Assembly: GCA_937929935.1 (NCBI GenBank)
Contig: CALFUL010000024.1
Location: 1 to 64,000 of the forward strand
Length of the DNA: 64,000 nucleotides
Source: an uncultured Flavobacteriaceae bacterium
Lineage (GTDB): Bacteria > Bacteroidota > Bacteroidia > Flavobacteriales > Flavobacteriaceae
Direction of reading: 5' to 3'
In this document: one piece after another, positions 7,964 through 16,480 of the stretch
Layout: each line of letters starts with the position of its first letter
How positions within the stretch are numbered: position 1 is the stretch's first letter
Notes under the pieces: model-generated
What the model saw: the letters and a program-made list of their open reading frames with translations, nothing else
Database searches by the model: none
What the model was told of the DNA's origin: nothing
Made by a program: the position numbers and the translations under genes

Positions 7964-8548
7964 ATGAATGTAAAAAAAATAGTGCTGGCACTTTTTTTAA
8001 CCTTGCTTTTAGGATGCGCAGGTACCACAAAGAAAGAGGAACAAAACACTCAAGAAGCAGCGACTGAGAAAAGTAATGATGTGGTATATAATCCGGAAGA
8101 AAACCTTCAAAAGCTAGGAATTGAACTGATCATGCCCTCCAAACCAGTTGCCAATTATGTTCATGCGGTTCGCTCTGGTAATCTTTTGTTTTTAGCTGGT
8201 AAAGGCCCAAAAAAAGCAGATGGTAAAAATATAGTGGGCAAATTGGGTAAAGACCTAAGTTTAGAAGAAGGGTATGAAGCTGCTCGAGTTGCGGGCATCA
8301 ATCAATTGGCTGTTTTAAAATCAGAGTTAGGTGATTTGAACAAAGTAAAACGTATTGTAAAAGTAAAAGGCATGGTTAATGCCATACCAGAATTTACAAA
8401 TCATTCTAAAGTGATTAATGGTTATTCTGATTTAATGGTTGCCGTTTTTGGTGAAAAAGGTAAACATGCGCGCGCTGCAGTGGGTATGGGTTCGCTACCC
8501 GGTAATATGGCTGTTGAGGTAGAAATGATTGTTGAGGTACAAGACTAA
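7964..8548 (+). CDS. RidA/YjgF-family lipoprotein
   Basis: The start is taken as the ATG at 7964 (MNVKKIVLALFL), because this gives a clean lipoprotein signal ending LTLLLGC; a TTG 33 nt upstream is less likely. After a charged linker of about 25 residues comes a RidA-like domain: VANYVHAVRSGNLLFLAGKGP, ARVAGINQLAVLKS, VKVKGMVNAIPEF and HARAAVGMGSLPGNMAVEVE. The Arg of HARAAVG matches the substrate-carboxylate-binding Arg of RidA proteins. RidA enzymes deaminate reactive enamines/imines and are normally cytosolic; here the domain is exported and lipid-anchored. It is divergent from the MFS/amidohydrolase pair and may act with them. Substrate unknown. Confidence 0.85.
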   Translation: MNVKKIVLALFLTLLLGCAGTTKKEEQNTQEAATEKSNDVVYNPEENLQKLGIELIMPSKPVANYVHAVRSGNLLFLAGKGPKKADGKNIVGKLGKDLSLEEGYEAARVAGINQLAVLKSELGDLNKVKRIVKVKGMVNAIPEFTNHSKVINGYSDLMVAVFGEKGKHARAAVGMGSLPGNMAVEVEMIVEVQD

Positions 8549-8567
8549 TTAAACTAGAGCAATAGTT

Positions 8568-9284
8568 TTATTTAAGGTTTCTTTTGACCCATATTTCATA
8601 CATGGGTTCGCCTTTACTATTCTTGCCCGTATGATGCCAATCATTTTCTTTTATCGAATAATTAAATTTTAAACTGGCACCTACACGGTTATTATCACGA
8701 GAAAAGAATTCGATATTTTCAGTATAAACACCATCAATTGAAGTAAAACTTCCGCCACCTGTTCCTTTAAATTTCATGCCATCAGTATCAAAGGCAATCC
8801 ATTGAAAACGGCCATCTTGAAGATATTTTAGCGTTTTACGGGTGTTGTTTTCGCCACGTCTTTCTTGCCCTTTGTCTGGGCCTCGAGTACCAAAAAGCCA
8901 CTGACCATCTAAATCTTGTGTATTTGAACTTGCGGGTTTAAAAGTAAGTTTCGGGTGCAATGCCAATACCAAGGCGTCATCACTGGTCGCAAACGGAATC
9001 ACTAATTTTTGGAGTCCGTCGCCTTCAAAATTTGAATTAAATTCAAGCGTAACTATGATTTCTGACGCTTCAATAGTATAAAAACCACCTGTTGTTTTAA
9101 TAAAGCGAGCAGGGTCTTTTTCATAAATGGTGTGAACAAAATAATTATCGGTTACTTTTAATTCATGACGTAGGTTGTCAAGATCTGAAAAGTAAGTGCC
9201 CGATGCTATTTGAGCCATACTGAAATTCATAAAAAGCAAGAATGCTATACATTGAAAACAGATTAATTTTTTAAGGATACTCAT
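8568..9284 (-). CDS. Conserved secreted protein of unknown function
   Basis: 238 residues with a Sec signal peptide (KKLICFQCIAFLLFMNFSMAQ, predicted cleavage after AQ). The mature protein is rich in beta-strand-like segments, with two similar halves each describing a TYFSDLDN / GQWLFGTRGP type opening. No catalytic motif is recognisable. It resembles conserved Bacteroidota 'membrane or secreted' proteins; I cannot assign a role. It converges tail to tail with the RidA lipoprotein gene (19 nt apart) and lies downstream of the threonine dehydrogenase gene on the same strand. Confidence 0.6.
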   Translation of the reverse strand: MSILKKLICFQCIAFLLFMNFSMAQIASGTYFSDLDNLRHELKVTDNYFVHTIYEKDPARFIKTTGGFYTIEASEIIVTLEFNSNFEGDGLQKLVIPFATSDDALVLALHPKLTFKPASSNTQDLDGQWLFGTRGPDKGQERRGENNTRKTLKYLQDGRFQWIAFDTDGMKFKGTGGGSFTSIDGVYTENIEFFSRDNNRVGASLKFNYSIKENDWHHTGKNSKGEPMYEIWVKRNLK

Positions 9285-9340
9285 ACTATGATATTTTGAT
9301 TAAAGGTACTAAACACCTTTGTTTTATAAAAAAAAGGTAC

Positions 9341-10282
9341 TTATGACCCTATTTTTTGAAGCATAATTTCAGTAGTTTTCGCCAAATCAAATTTTGATTT
9401 CCAACCCCAATCTTTTTGAGCTGAAGTATCATCAATACTTGAAGGCCATGAATCAGCAATTTCTTGTCTAAAGTCAGGTTTGTATGAAATTTTAAAATCA
9501 GCAATTTTTGCTTGTATGCTTTTTGCAATTTCAGCGGGCGTAAAACTCATTCCAGATAAATTATAAGAGGTTCTTTGTTTTACCTTTTTTGAATCAGCAT
9601 TCATAAGCTCTAAAGTAGCTCTGATGGCATCATCCATAAACATCATTGGCAATTCAGTATTTGACTCTAGAAAACAAGTGTAGTGTCCTTCATTAATTGC
9701 TTTATGATAAATTTCAACGGCATAATCAGTGGTTCCGCCACCAGGTTGGGTTTTCCAACTAATAAGACCAGGGTAACGAAGGCTTCTAACATCGACACCA
9801 AACTTATTGAAATAATATTCACACCAACCCTCACCTGAAAGCTTACTAATACCATAAACTGTTGTAGGTTGCATGATGGTATTTTGTGGTGTAAGCTGCT
9901 GCGGAGTTTTGGGCCCGAAAACGGCAATGCTTGAAGGCCAAAATATTTTACTTATTTTTTTCTCTTTCGCAAGATTCAAAATGTTGAATAATGAGTTCAT
10001 GTTTAAATTCCATGCGCGCATCGGAAATTTCTCAGCCGTAGCACTCAGCATAGCCGCCATTAAATATACTTCATCAATTTCATGATACGCTACTAGTTCT
10101 TCTACGGCATTTAAATCAGTAGCATCTAACAATTCAAAGGGCCCCGATTGCACCAATTCTGAATTGCCTTCTCGAATATCGCTAGCAATTATTTTATCGT
10201 TGCCATGAATAGCACGCAAGGTATAGGTTAACTCTGTGCCAATCTGACCACATGCACCAATGATGAGAATATTTTTTTGCAT
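9341..10282 (-). CDS. tdh: L-threonine 3-dehydrogenase (SDR/epimerase type)
   Basis: 313-residue extended SDR. Rossmann motif GACGQIG at residues 9-15 binds NAD, and the catalytic Tyr143-x3-Lys147 sits in VYGISK with Ser118 in WPSS. The segment RYPGLISWKTQPGGGTTDYA is characteristic of the short-chain L-threonine dehydrogenase group rather than sugar epimerases. It oxidises L-threonine to 2-amino-3-ketobutyrate, which splits to glycine and acetyl-CoA or decays to aminoacetone. Cytosolic. Single gene with about 220 nt of upstream non-coding sequence, so probably its own promoter. Confidence 0.88.
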   Translation of the reverse strand: MQKNILIIGACGQIGTELTYTLRAIHGNDKIIASDIREGNSELVQSGPFELLDATDLNAVEELVAYHEIDEVYLMAAMLSATAEKFPMRAWNLNMNSLFNILNLAKEKKISKIFWPSSIAVFGPKTPQQLTPQNTIMQPTTVYGISKLSGEGWCEYYFNKFGVDVRSLRYPGLISWKTQPGGGTTDYAVEIYHKAINEGHYTCFLESNTELPMMFMDDAIRATLELMNADSKKVKQRTSYNLSGMSFTPAEIAKSIQAKIADFKISYKPDFRQEIADSWPSSIDDTSAQKDWGWKSKFDLAKTTEIMLQKIGS

Positions 10283-10507
10283 GAATTAAGGGTTAAAATA
10301 TTTTTGAAGTTAAAGATACCGTTTAAAATACGCCTTATAAACTGGTTTTTGAATTTTTCAGGCTATCTTTTTATCTATATGAATGGCATAATTTTGAGCC
10401 GTAACTGCCACAATGCTTAAAAATTTTGTCTTAGTAAAGAAAAAATTAATTCCTTAAAATTCATATAAATACAAATCTAAAGCGTCTGAAATTTGTAAAT
10501 TCGTCTT

Positions 10508-11002
10508 ATGACAAAAATAGTGTTATTGGGCATTTTATTGGGCGTATTTTTTTCATGTAATCAAGCGAAAAATAAGAATGTTGAAAGTGATTCAAATTTT
10601 CTAGTATCCGTTGAAAATTGGCCCCAAACATCAAAAATTAACGCAAATTCTAAAGAAATTCTTGACAAATGGCTCGCCTTTAATGCCTTTGATGATGCGA
10701 TAAATAATCTTTACACGGTTGAAAACAAAGAAGATTTGAACCTAATTATTGAAGATTTAATTCAAAAGCATGAACTTCTGAAGTCATCGGTTTTTCCAGT
10801 TGAATACAATAAACCTCAAGTAAAAAGTAGACTAAAGGTTGTGCATACTTTTATACTTAAAACTAAAGGTAACTTAGCCTATGGTCTAAACTCTGAAGAA
10901 CCAGTCATTGAAATATTGAATGCCTATAATGCTTTACGCAATCAGGTTAATATTATTTCAAGCAATACTTTTGATATTAAAACGCTACTTGAAGAAAACT
11001 AG
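10508..11002 (+). CDS. Small hypothetical lipoprotein
   Basis: 164 residues. N-terminus MTKIVLLGILLGVFFSC is a short lipoprotein signal with the lipid-attached Cys at 17. The rest is predicted helical with alternating charged residues (for example KEDLNLIIEDLIQKHELL), with no enzyme motif. Its stop overlaps the stop of the convergent TPR gene in the palindrome CTAG (10999-11002). Probably anchored in the outer or inner membrane facing the periplasm; function unknown. Confidence 0.65.
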   Translation: MTKIVLLGILLGVFFSCNQAKNKNVESDSNFLVSVENWPQTSKINANSKEILDKWLAFNAFDDAINNLYTVENKEDLNLIIEDLIQKHELLKSSVFPVEYNKPQVKSRLKVVHTFILKTKGNLAYGLNSEEPVIEILNAYNALRNQVNIISSNTFDIKTLLEEN

Positions 11003-11700
11003 TTCTTTTCTTCTGTTACGGGGGCGTCTTTTCTTGAAGTTAATGCCTGCTTACTTAAACTAGCTAAATTAAAATTAGGGGCAATTTTTAAGGCTTCATC
11101 CATCAAACTCACTGCGCCATCAATATCGTTTTTGTCCATTCTATAGTTCATAAGACCTTTAATATGCAAAAAAGCTGCTTTAAGAGGTACTTCATAGGGT
11201 TGTTGCCTTTCATAAAAAGCATATTTCATTTCATCGGTTACATTCGCAATACCGTATTCAATGTTTTTTAAAGCACCTTCATTGTCTCCTGCTTGAATTT
11301 TAAGATCTGAAAGTTCATACGCTAAATAGGCATTTGGTTGTCTTCCGAAAAGAACTTCGAAGTGTTCTAAAGCTCTTTTTGGTTGATTTAGGGCTTTTAA
11401 TGAAATGGCTTTTACTTGAACGGCAAGATCAGAATCTGTACTATTTTTTTCAATTCCAATAGTGTTTAACGCTTGCGCATGTTGATTGTTGTTAGCATAA
11501 ATATACGCTAGGGTGTCTTTGCGTTGCGGTGATGGCGAAATTACATTTAAGTGAGTCAAGGCATTAATTACCCCATTTACATCACCTTGAGATTGCATTT
11601 CTTTATAATAGGCTTCAAAATGTTTATGTAATTCACTTTTAGTTTGGCCGCTAAGTGCAAAGCATGCAAGTAAAGCGATTGTAATAACTATATTTTTCAT
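10999..11700 (-). CDS. Secreted TPR-repeat protein
   Basis: 233 residues with a signal peptide (MKNIVITIALLACFALSGQ, cleavage near Q/T). The remainder forms about four to five TPR-like helical pairs, for example DTLAYIYANNNQHAQALNTI, VKAISLKALNQPKRALEHFEVL and IDGAVSLMDEALKIAPNFN. TPR domains scaffold protein complexes; this one should act in the periplasm. No partner is evident. It ends tail to tail with the small lipoprotein gene. Confidence 0.72.
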   Translation of the reverse strand: MKNIVITIALLACFALSGQTKSELHKHFEAYYKEMQSQGDVNGVINALTHLNVISPSPQRKDTLAYIYANNNQHAQALNTIGIEKNSTDSDLAVQVKAISLKALNQPKRALEHFEVLFGRQPNAYLAYELSDLKIQAGDNEGALKNIEYGIANVTDEMKYAFYERQQPYEVPLKAAFLHIKGLMNYRMDKNDIDGAVSLMDEALKIAPNFNLASLSKQALTSRKDAPVTEEKN

Positions 11701-11807
11701 TGTGTTCTAAATTTTTGGTGCGCTAAACTATTAAAATTATTTGATCTTATTTGTTAATGAAAACCTTAAAAACGGCGATTGAATGGGCATTTTTTTCTTC
11801 AAAACAA

Positions 11808-11831
11808 AAAAGATGCCCTAAGGCATCTTTT
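11808..11831 (-). terminator. Rho-independent terminator
   Basis: Stem aaaagatgcc / ggcatctttt with loop ctaa (agatgcc 11811-11817, ggcatct 11822-11828, extended by three A-T pairs). On the minus strand it is followed by a T-run (11801-11810 region), fitting termination of the 11855-12229 gene. Confidence 0.75.
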
Positions 11832-11854
11832 AGAAACAATATTTTTAATCAATT

Positions 11855-12229
11855 TCAAGCAGATAAAACAAAATCATCTTTCTTATGATATGATTTTAAA
11901 AGACTAACATAAAAGCCTAGACTTTTAGGGTCAGAATCAATACACGAGTTTAAAAAATCGCACAAATTTCTAAACCAAAAATTAGCATGTAGGGTAGGTA
12001 ATGAGACATTTATGGTTTTTGGATCATAAGCCTCATCATTCATCACAATTTCCATTTCAACCCTTCTTCTGTGATAATCAAATTGAGCATCAGCAGCATT
12101 AAAGTGCTTTTTTACAATAGCGATGTGTAAGTGTTCGAATTTTTCTTCGAACTTCTTTTCAGCACAACTGTGCGAAATCATTTTTTTCATTTCGGTAATA
12201 ATACGTCTTCTTAACATTGAATTTTTCAT
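11855..12229 (-). CDS. Hypothetical protein
   Basis: 124 residues, basic N-terminus (MKNSMLRRRIITEMKKM), no signal peptide or membrane helix, with a central YHRRRVEMEIVMNDEAYDP. I do not recognise the family. It is followed by a good hairpin terminator at 11808-11831, which supports it being a real single-gene transcription unit. Initiation at the internal Met5 or Met14 cannot be excluded. Confidence 0.6.
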   Translation of the reverse strand: MKNSMLRRRIITEMKKMISHSCAEKKFEEKFEHLHIAIVKKHFNAADAQFDYHRRRVEMEIVMNDEAYDPKTINVSLPTLHANFWFRNLCDFLNSCIDSDPKSLGFYVSLLKSYHKKDDFVLSA

Positions 12230-12347
12230 AGCGACATGTTTATATCATACATCATAAAGTTACTATTATGTGCGTACAAAAAGAATCAACTTAACATCTT
12301 GAACACGAGTTTGTTGTGTAAAGTCTTAAAGTAGATGTGTAGGGTAA

Positions 12348-13151
12348 CTATAGTGTTGTGGTAAACTTGTATTTTTTAACATTTTCAAGGAAAAAAGGAA
12401 TGATTTTCTTTCCTTTTATGTCTTTATTCTCCAAATAAGTAGGAGCTAACAAATTCATTTTTAATGCTTTAGAAGTGTAATATTCTTTTTTAGAGGGATG
12501 CTCAGGATGAACTCCATTGATAATTTCGTTCCACCAATTTTCTTCAAGAATTTGAAAAATAATACCAACACAATCATTTAAATGAATGAGATTTACCGGA
12601 TGATTTCCGTTAGAAAGATTGGTTCTACCCGTTAGCATTTTTATAGGATGTCTTTCGTTTCCGATCAAACCACCAAAACGTAAAATGGTAGTTTCAAAAT
12701 CAGTCGAGTTTTGAAATATTTGTTCTGCTTCTAAAAGCTGTTTGCCAGATTCAGTGCTTGGTTGCGGGGATGTGTTTTCAAAAACATCACCTTCAATAGC
12801 GCCATATACTGAAGTACTACTTACAAAAAGAACTTTTCGAATGTTCGATTTTAAAAGTTCTTGATGCACCAATTGCATTTTTTGAACATAATTTTCTTTC
12901 TGGCCTTTTCTTAATTTCGGTGGAATATTGATAATGATTGTATTAGCCCCTTCAAAAAAAGAGGAACAATTACCGGTAATTTCTTTTTCAGAAAGACGGA
13001 TTAAAAAAGGCTGTATTTGCTTTTCTTTTAAGAGGTCAATTTTAGTTTTTGAAGTAGTACTGCCTTTTACATGATAACCTTCTTCAATCAGTTTTTCTGC
13101 AACTGCTAGGCCTAGCCAACCGCAACCCATAACCACTACTGAATTACTCAA
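12348..13151 (-). CDS. SDR-family NAD(P)-dependent sugar-epimerase-like protein
   Basis: 267 residues. Rossmann motif GCGWLGLAVAE near the N-terminus, a VSSTSVYG segment and the Arg-containing LRFGGLIG segment place it with atypical SDRs like YeeZ of enteric bacteria. The usual YxxxK is replaced by SGKQLLEAE, so classic dehydrogenase chemistry is uncertain. Cytosolic. Its start overlaps the end of the upstream M28 peptidase gene by 8 nt, so the two are probably translated from one message. Substrate unknown. Confidence 0.8.
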   Translation of the reverse strand: MSNSVVVMGCGWLGLAVAEKLIEEGYHVKGSTTSKTKIDLLKEKQIQPFLIRLSEKEITGNCSSFFEGANTIIINIPPKLRKGQKENYVQKMQLVHQELLKSNIRKVLFVSSTSVYGAIEGDVFENTSPQPSTESGKQLLEAEQIFQNSTDFETTILRFGGLIGNERHPIKMLTGRTNLSNGNHPVNLIHLNDCVGIIFQILEENWWNEIINGVHPEHPSKKEYYTSKALKMNLLAPTYLENKDIKGKKIIPFFLENVKKYKFTTTL

Positions 13152-15426
13152 AACGAACTGTTTTTGTCACTAAAATAGCGTCATTTAATATAAAAGGCAT
13201 GGGTATATTATCTTCTGGGCGCTGAGGAATAGAGAAGTTTTTATTGGTCAACAGATCATTTGATGCCTCATAAATAGTGAGTTCAAGTATTGAGTCTTTT
13301 GGAAATTGCAATTGTAAAACCGTTGAATCATTGTCACTGACATAGTGTGTAATTAGCTTGCCATATCTTCTATTTTTTAAAAAATGCTCTGATAAGGCGA
13401 TGTCATTTACTGTTGCCGCTTCAAGGGTAGTAGCAGTAAATATTTCTAATCTGTTTATGGATCGTTTTGGAGTAACAGAAAGGTTTATGAATCGGCTATT
13501 TTCAATAATGGTGTCTTTAGTTTTTAGCAGCTGCATGGGTGCTATTTCTTTTAAGGGCGCCTTGGCAACATAGGTAAAACCTGAACTATATTTACTACTG
13601 ATGGTTTTGTCTGATAAAATTTCAGCTCTTTTTTTATCGGTACTTAAGAACGGACGCGTCCAGTTTGAAAGGCTGTTTTCATAGGTTGCCCATTTTGCGG
13701 TATTCGAATTGGCATCAAGCACATACAAAAGGCTTGAAGGTTTCGGATTTTCTTTGTCAAACCCTGAGTTTAAATGTGCTGAAATCATACATCCTAAGAA
13801 CAGTAAAAAAATAAAAAACGCGAGGCGTCTCTTTTTTCTATAAAACCCGACTACTGGTAAGAGTAATAAAAAGATAAGTGTAGTAAATAAGGTTGTAGCA
13901 AGTAACATTTCAAGCCCCAAGCCAACCGGAAACATTTTCACAAAAGGCGCAAACATAAATAGTGCCGGCAAGGCTAAAAAGGTCATCAAGAATACATTAG
14001 GCTTTTTTTGATTTATAAGTACCATAAAAGAGGCAATCAATGCAAAAACAGGGATTATAAAAAAGCTTGCACCAATTAAATAGTGATTTAACAAACCGCA
14101 AATTAATAACCAAATTAAAAGTGGCGGCACGATCAAATTTGCAGGTTTTACTTTGTTGAACCTGTTATACACCCAGAAACATACTCCTATTGCGAAAAAC
14201 ACAAAAGCGAAAATGTAAGTATGCCCGTTATAGGTAAATTTATGAAGCATGTCTTTGTACGCAGGATACATCCATTTTAAAAATGACCAACCAAAATACC
14301 CAACCACCCCAGTGATGAGCAAAGTCATAAGCATAGGAATAAATGCTTTTGCAATTTGATTTATTTGCAAGGTTTTTCTTTTAAAGCCATAGAATAGCAA
14401 CACTAAAAAACATAATACAGCAAGACCATACATAGGCCACACCCATTCATTTGGATACGAGACTAATTTGAAGAAAGGAACATTAAAATATATTGAATCA
14501 TTGAGGCTTTTTAAATTGGTTAGGTCTATTTCACTGAAATGATTTAATAAGGGCATCAAATAACTACCTTGATGCGCAAGCGTTTTTTTATCTAACCGAT
14601 CATGAGTGTCATTCGCGGTGTGATAATCAAAATGGTCATCAATAAAGGCAAAATTAAAACCTTCAATATCACCATCTTCTCTAAAAACCGTTAAGTCAGT
14701 ATCATTAGGTAACTCTTTGTAAATACTGTACGCTAATGAATTTGCCACTGGATATTCAGGATTCGCTTTGGTAAATTCTTTGATGAGTGTTGCGTTTCCT
14801 CTATTGGTTTCAATCAACATATAGCTTGGTCCTCCACTACCACGAGCTTCAAAGTTGAGTACCAAACCAACATCTTTTTTCCAAGAATGATTATTTACAA
14901 ACACATCGGCGCCATTTAAACCTAATTCTTCTGCATCAGTGATCAGGATAATGATATCATTTTTAGGGGTAGTATTTGTTGCTAAAAAAGCACGAATTCC
15001 TTCTAAAATTGTTGCCACTCCGCTAGCTGCATCACTTGCCCCAAATGAAGAATGGGGGCTACTATCATAGTGTGATAAAAGAAGTAGGGCTTTGCCAGAT
15101 TCACTGCCTTTGATTCTTGCTAAAATGTTAATAGCCTTACTTAAATTTCCCCAATCGCCCGCTGTATACCCTTGTTGTAGCGAAGTTTCTAAGCCCATTT
15201 TTTCAAGCTCAGTGATAATATACTCGCGAACTTCTGAATGCCCCGAAAAACCAACGGCATGTGGTTTTTGTGACATTTGTTGTACATGCTTTAGCGCTCT
15301 ATCAGTTGAAAATGACGTTTTTGATACTGAAGCATCAGCTTCATAGGTGGGCATTAAAGCACGAAAACTCCAATAAATAGCTAAAACAATTAAAAGAAGC
15401 GTAGTAATTGATGAAGTTCTTGTCAT
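13144..15426 (-). CDS. Membrane-bound M28-family metallopeptidase
   Basis: 760 residues. One N-terminal transmembrane helix (about 8-25) precedes a zinc peptidase domain at about 40-310: His119/Asp121 in SHYDSSP, Asp132 in GASDAASG (bridging ligand) and Glu166-Glu167 in DAEELG (catalytic base and ligand). About eight to nine further membrane helices follow from residue 325 to 560, then a soluble C-terminal domain of about 200 residues. This layout matches Fxna/ERMP1-like M28 peptidases. Predicted aminopeptidase acting on the periplasmic side. It overlaps the downstream SDR gene by 8 nt. Confidence 0.88.
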   Translation of the reverse strand: MTRTSSITTLLLIVLAIYWSFRALMPTYEADASVSKTSFSTDRALKHVQQMSQKPHAVGFSGHSEVREYIITELEKMGLETSLQQGYTAGDWGNLSKAINILARIKGSESGKALLLLSHYDSSPHSSFGASDAASGVATILEGIRAFLATNTTPKNDIIILITDAEELGLNGADVFVNNHSWKKDVGLVLNFEARGSGGPSYMLIETNRGNATLIKEFTKANPEYPVANSLAYSIYKELPNDTDLTVFREDGDIEGFNFAFIDDHFDYHTANDTHDRLDKKTLAHQGSYLMPLLNHFSEIDLTNLKSLNDSIYFNVPFFKLVSYPNEWVWPMYGLAVLCFLVLLFYGFKRKTLQINQIAKAFIPMLMTLLITGVVGYFGWSFLKWMYPAYKDMLHKFTYNGHTYIFAFVFFAIGVCFWVYNRFNKVKPANLIVPPLLIWLLICGLLNHYLIGASFFIIPVFALIASFMVLINQKKPNVFLMTFLALPALFMFAPFVKMFPVGLGLEMLLATTLFTTLIFLLLLPVVGFYRKKRRLAFFIFLLFLGCMISAHLNSGFDKENPKPSSLLYVLDANSNTAKWATYENSLSNWTRPFLSTDKKRAEILSDKTISSKYSSGFTYVAKAPLKEIAPMQLLKTKDTIIENSRFINLSVTPKRSINRLEIFTATTLEAATVNDIALSEHFLKNRRYGKLITHYVSDNDSTVLQLQFPKDSILELTIYEASNDLLTNKNFSIPQRPEDNIPMPFILNDAILVTKTVRFE

Positions 15427-15742
15427 TTTGAGGTAATTCTATGCTAAAAATAGGAAATTATACACGTAATCAAGCGAAAATAGTTGGTTCAGTACTAATG
15501 AAATACCTCAAAAATGCACACCAAATCGGGTAAATAGGCCATAAAATTCAGGTACAGTATATCGAATAAGTTTAAAAGGCGTCTAAATTTTAGCTATATT
15601 TAATACGTAACCTTTTCTTTTTTTCTCGATAATCAAGATTTAAATGCTATGACGTTTGGGTTGAAATTAAGGTTGAATTTTCTTTTAATGTCTTGTGGGC
15701 TTGCCCCAAGGTTATTTACTAACAGATTTAAATCATAACGAT
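15427..15742. other. Intergenic region upstream of the CBS gene
   Basis: About 315 nt between divergent genes. The part to 15624 is AT-rich without a convincing ORF or hairpin. The part from 15627 to 15719 is a copy of the diverged repeat described separately. An ORF extension upstream of 15743 would read through this repeat, so it is not treated as coding. Confidence 0.6.
15627..15719 (+). repeat. Interspersed flavobacterial repeat, copy A
   Basis: 93-nt segment from cgataatc to ggttatttac. It aligns without gaps to 41351-41443, with about 67 of 93 identities by hand count. It contains the hairpin-like cttgtggg-cttg-ccccaag near its 3' end; copy B instead keeps a gacgc-tt-gcgtc hairpin in the middle. 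It ends 24 nt before the chosen CBS start. Confidence 0.7.
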
Positions 15743-16213
15743 ATGGGAATCAAGAGTTTTCAAGGACCAAGAGTCAAGACAACAGCGAAGAAAGAATACA
15801 ATGCCCCCGTCATGGTTACTGATTATATGACCAAAAAATTAGTAACATTTACTCAAAATCAGTCGATTTTAGAGGTCATGGAAACTTTTGCGAAATTTAA
15901 TATTTCGGGTGGCCCTGTATTAGATGAAAATGGTTTTTTGGTAGGCATTATTTCAGAAGCAGATTGTATGAAACAGATTTCTGAAAGTCGCTATTTTAAT
16001 CAACCTATTTTAGATAAAAGCGTGGAGCGTTTTATGACAAAAGATGTCGACACCATACCACATACCATGAGTATTTTTGATGCAGCGGGTGTTTTTCATA
16101 AAAGTAACAGAAGACGCTTACCTGTAATGAAAGATGATTTGCTTGTAGGTCAAATTAGTAGAAAAGACATCGTTACAGCAGCTTTAAAGCTATCAGGTGT
16201 CAATTGGAAATAA
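15743..16213 (+). CDS. Two-CBS-domain protein
   Basis: Start chosen at the ATG at 15743 (MGIKSFQGPRVK), a common N-terminus in this family; upstream codons derive from a repeat element. The 156 residues contain two CBS domains, about 24-75 (TDYMTKKLVTFTQNQSILEVME) and 88-145 (ERFMTKDVDTIPHTMSIFDAAG), which pair to form a Bateman module binding adenine nucleotides. No effector domain is attached, so it probably senses energy state and acts on a partner protein. Cytosolic. Followed by remains of a small membrane-protein ORF. Confidence 0.85.
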   Translation: MGIKSFQGPRVKTTAKKEYNAPVMVTDYMTKKLVTFTQNQSILEVMETFAKFNISGGPVLDENGFLVGIISEADCMKQISESRYFNQPILDKSVERFMTKDVDTIPHTMSIFDAAGVFHKSNRRRLPVMKDDLLVGQISRKDIVTAALKLSGVNWK

Positions 16214-16217
16214 TCTT

Positions 16218-16451
16218 AAAAATTTACCAAGTAGAGTTATCAGAGAAGTTTTGTTATTAATTGGTTAGGCAATTGTATTTCCATTTTTACTAGGTAAGTT
16301 TGGTCAAAGACCTATGACAGAAAATTGGAATTATACCAATGCCCTAATATTTACTGTGGTCATTCTCCTTATTACATATCTATTCATTCATTCTTTGAGA
16401 AAGAACAAGCTTAACAAAAGAATGAAAGAATTAAAATTAAAAAAGCATTAA
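16218..16451 (+). pseudogene. Possible decayed small membrane-protein gene
   Basis: One frame is open except for a single TAG at 16266-16268. Before it the frame reads NLPSRVIREVLLLIG, after it AIVFPFLLGKFGQRP, then an ATG at 16314 starting MTENWNYTNALIFTVVILL and ending in a basic tail (KELKLKKH, stop 16449-16451). Two hydrophobic segments separated by a short loop look like a two-helix membrane protein broken by a nonsense change. Alternatively the 45-residue single-helix ORF from 16314 is itself the gene. No start codon is evident for the longer version. Low certainty. Confidence 0.35.
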
Positions 16452-16458
16452 GTAAAAT

Positions 16459-16479
16459 CCCCCTTTGGGGTTAAGGGGC
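16459..16479 (+). repeat. Short GC-rich palindromic repeat (cccctttggggttaagggg)
   Basis: Sits directly after the stop of the zinc-ribbon gene. Nearly identical, in the same orientation, to the repeat at 63298-63321 inside argF'. Forms cccc-ttt-gggg type hairpins. A short interspersed element of a kind common in Flavobacteriaceae. Confidence 0.6.
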
Positions 16480-16480
16480 G

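Noticed and set aside
9667..9927. Open frames inside the threonine dehydrogenase gene and similar short frames inside other genes.
   Set aside because: They are shadows of well-supported genes, with no motif, signal or start context of their own.
15695..15742. Longer start for the CBS protein (16 extra residues).
   Set aside because: The extra codons come from repeat copy A, and the family normally begins at MGIKSFQG.
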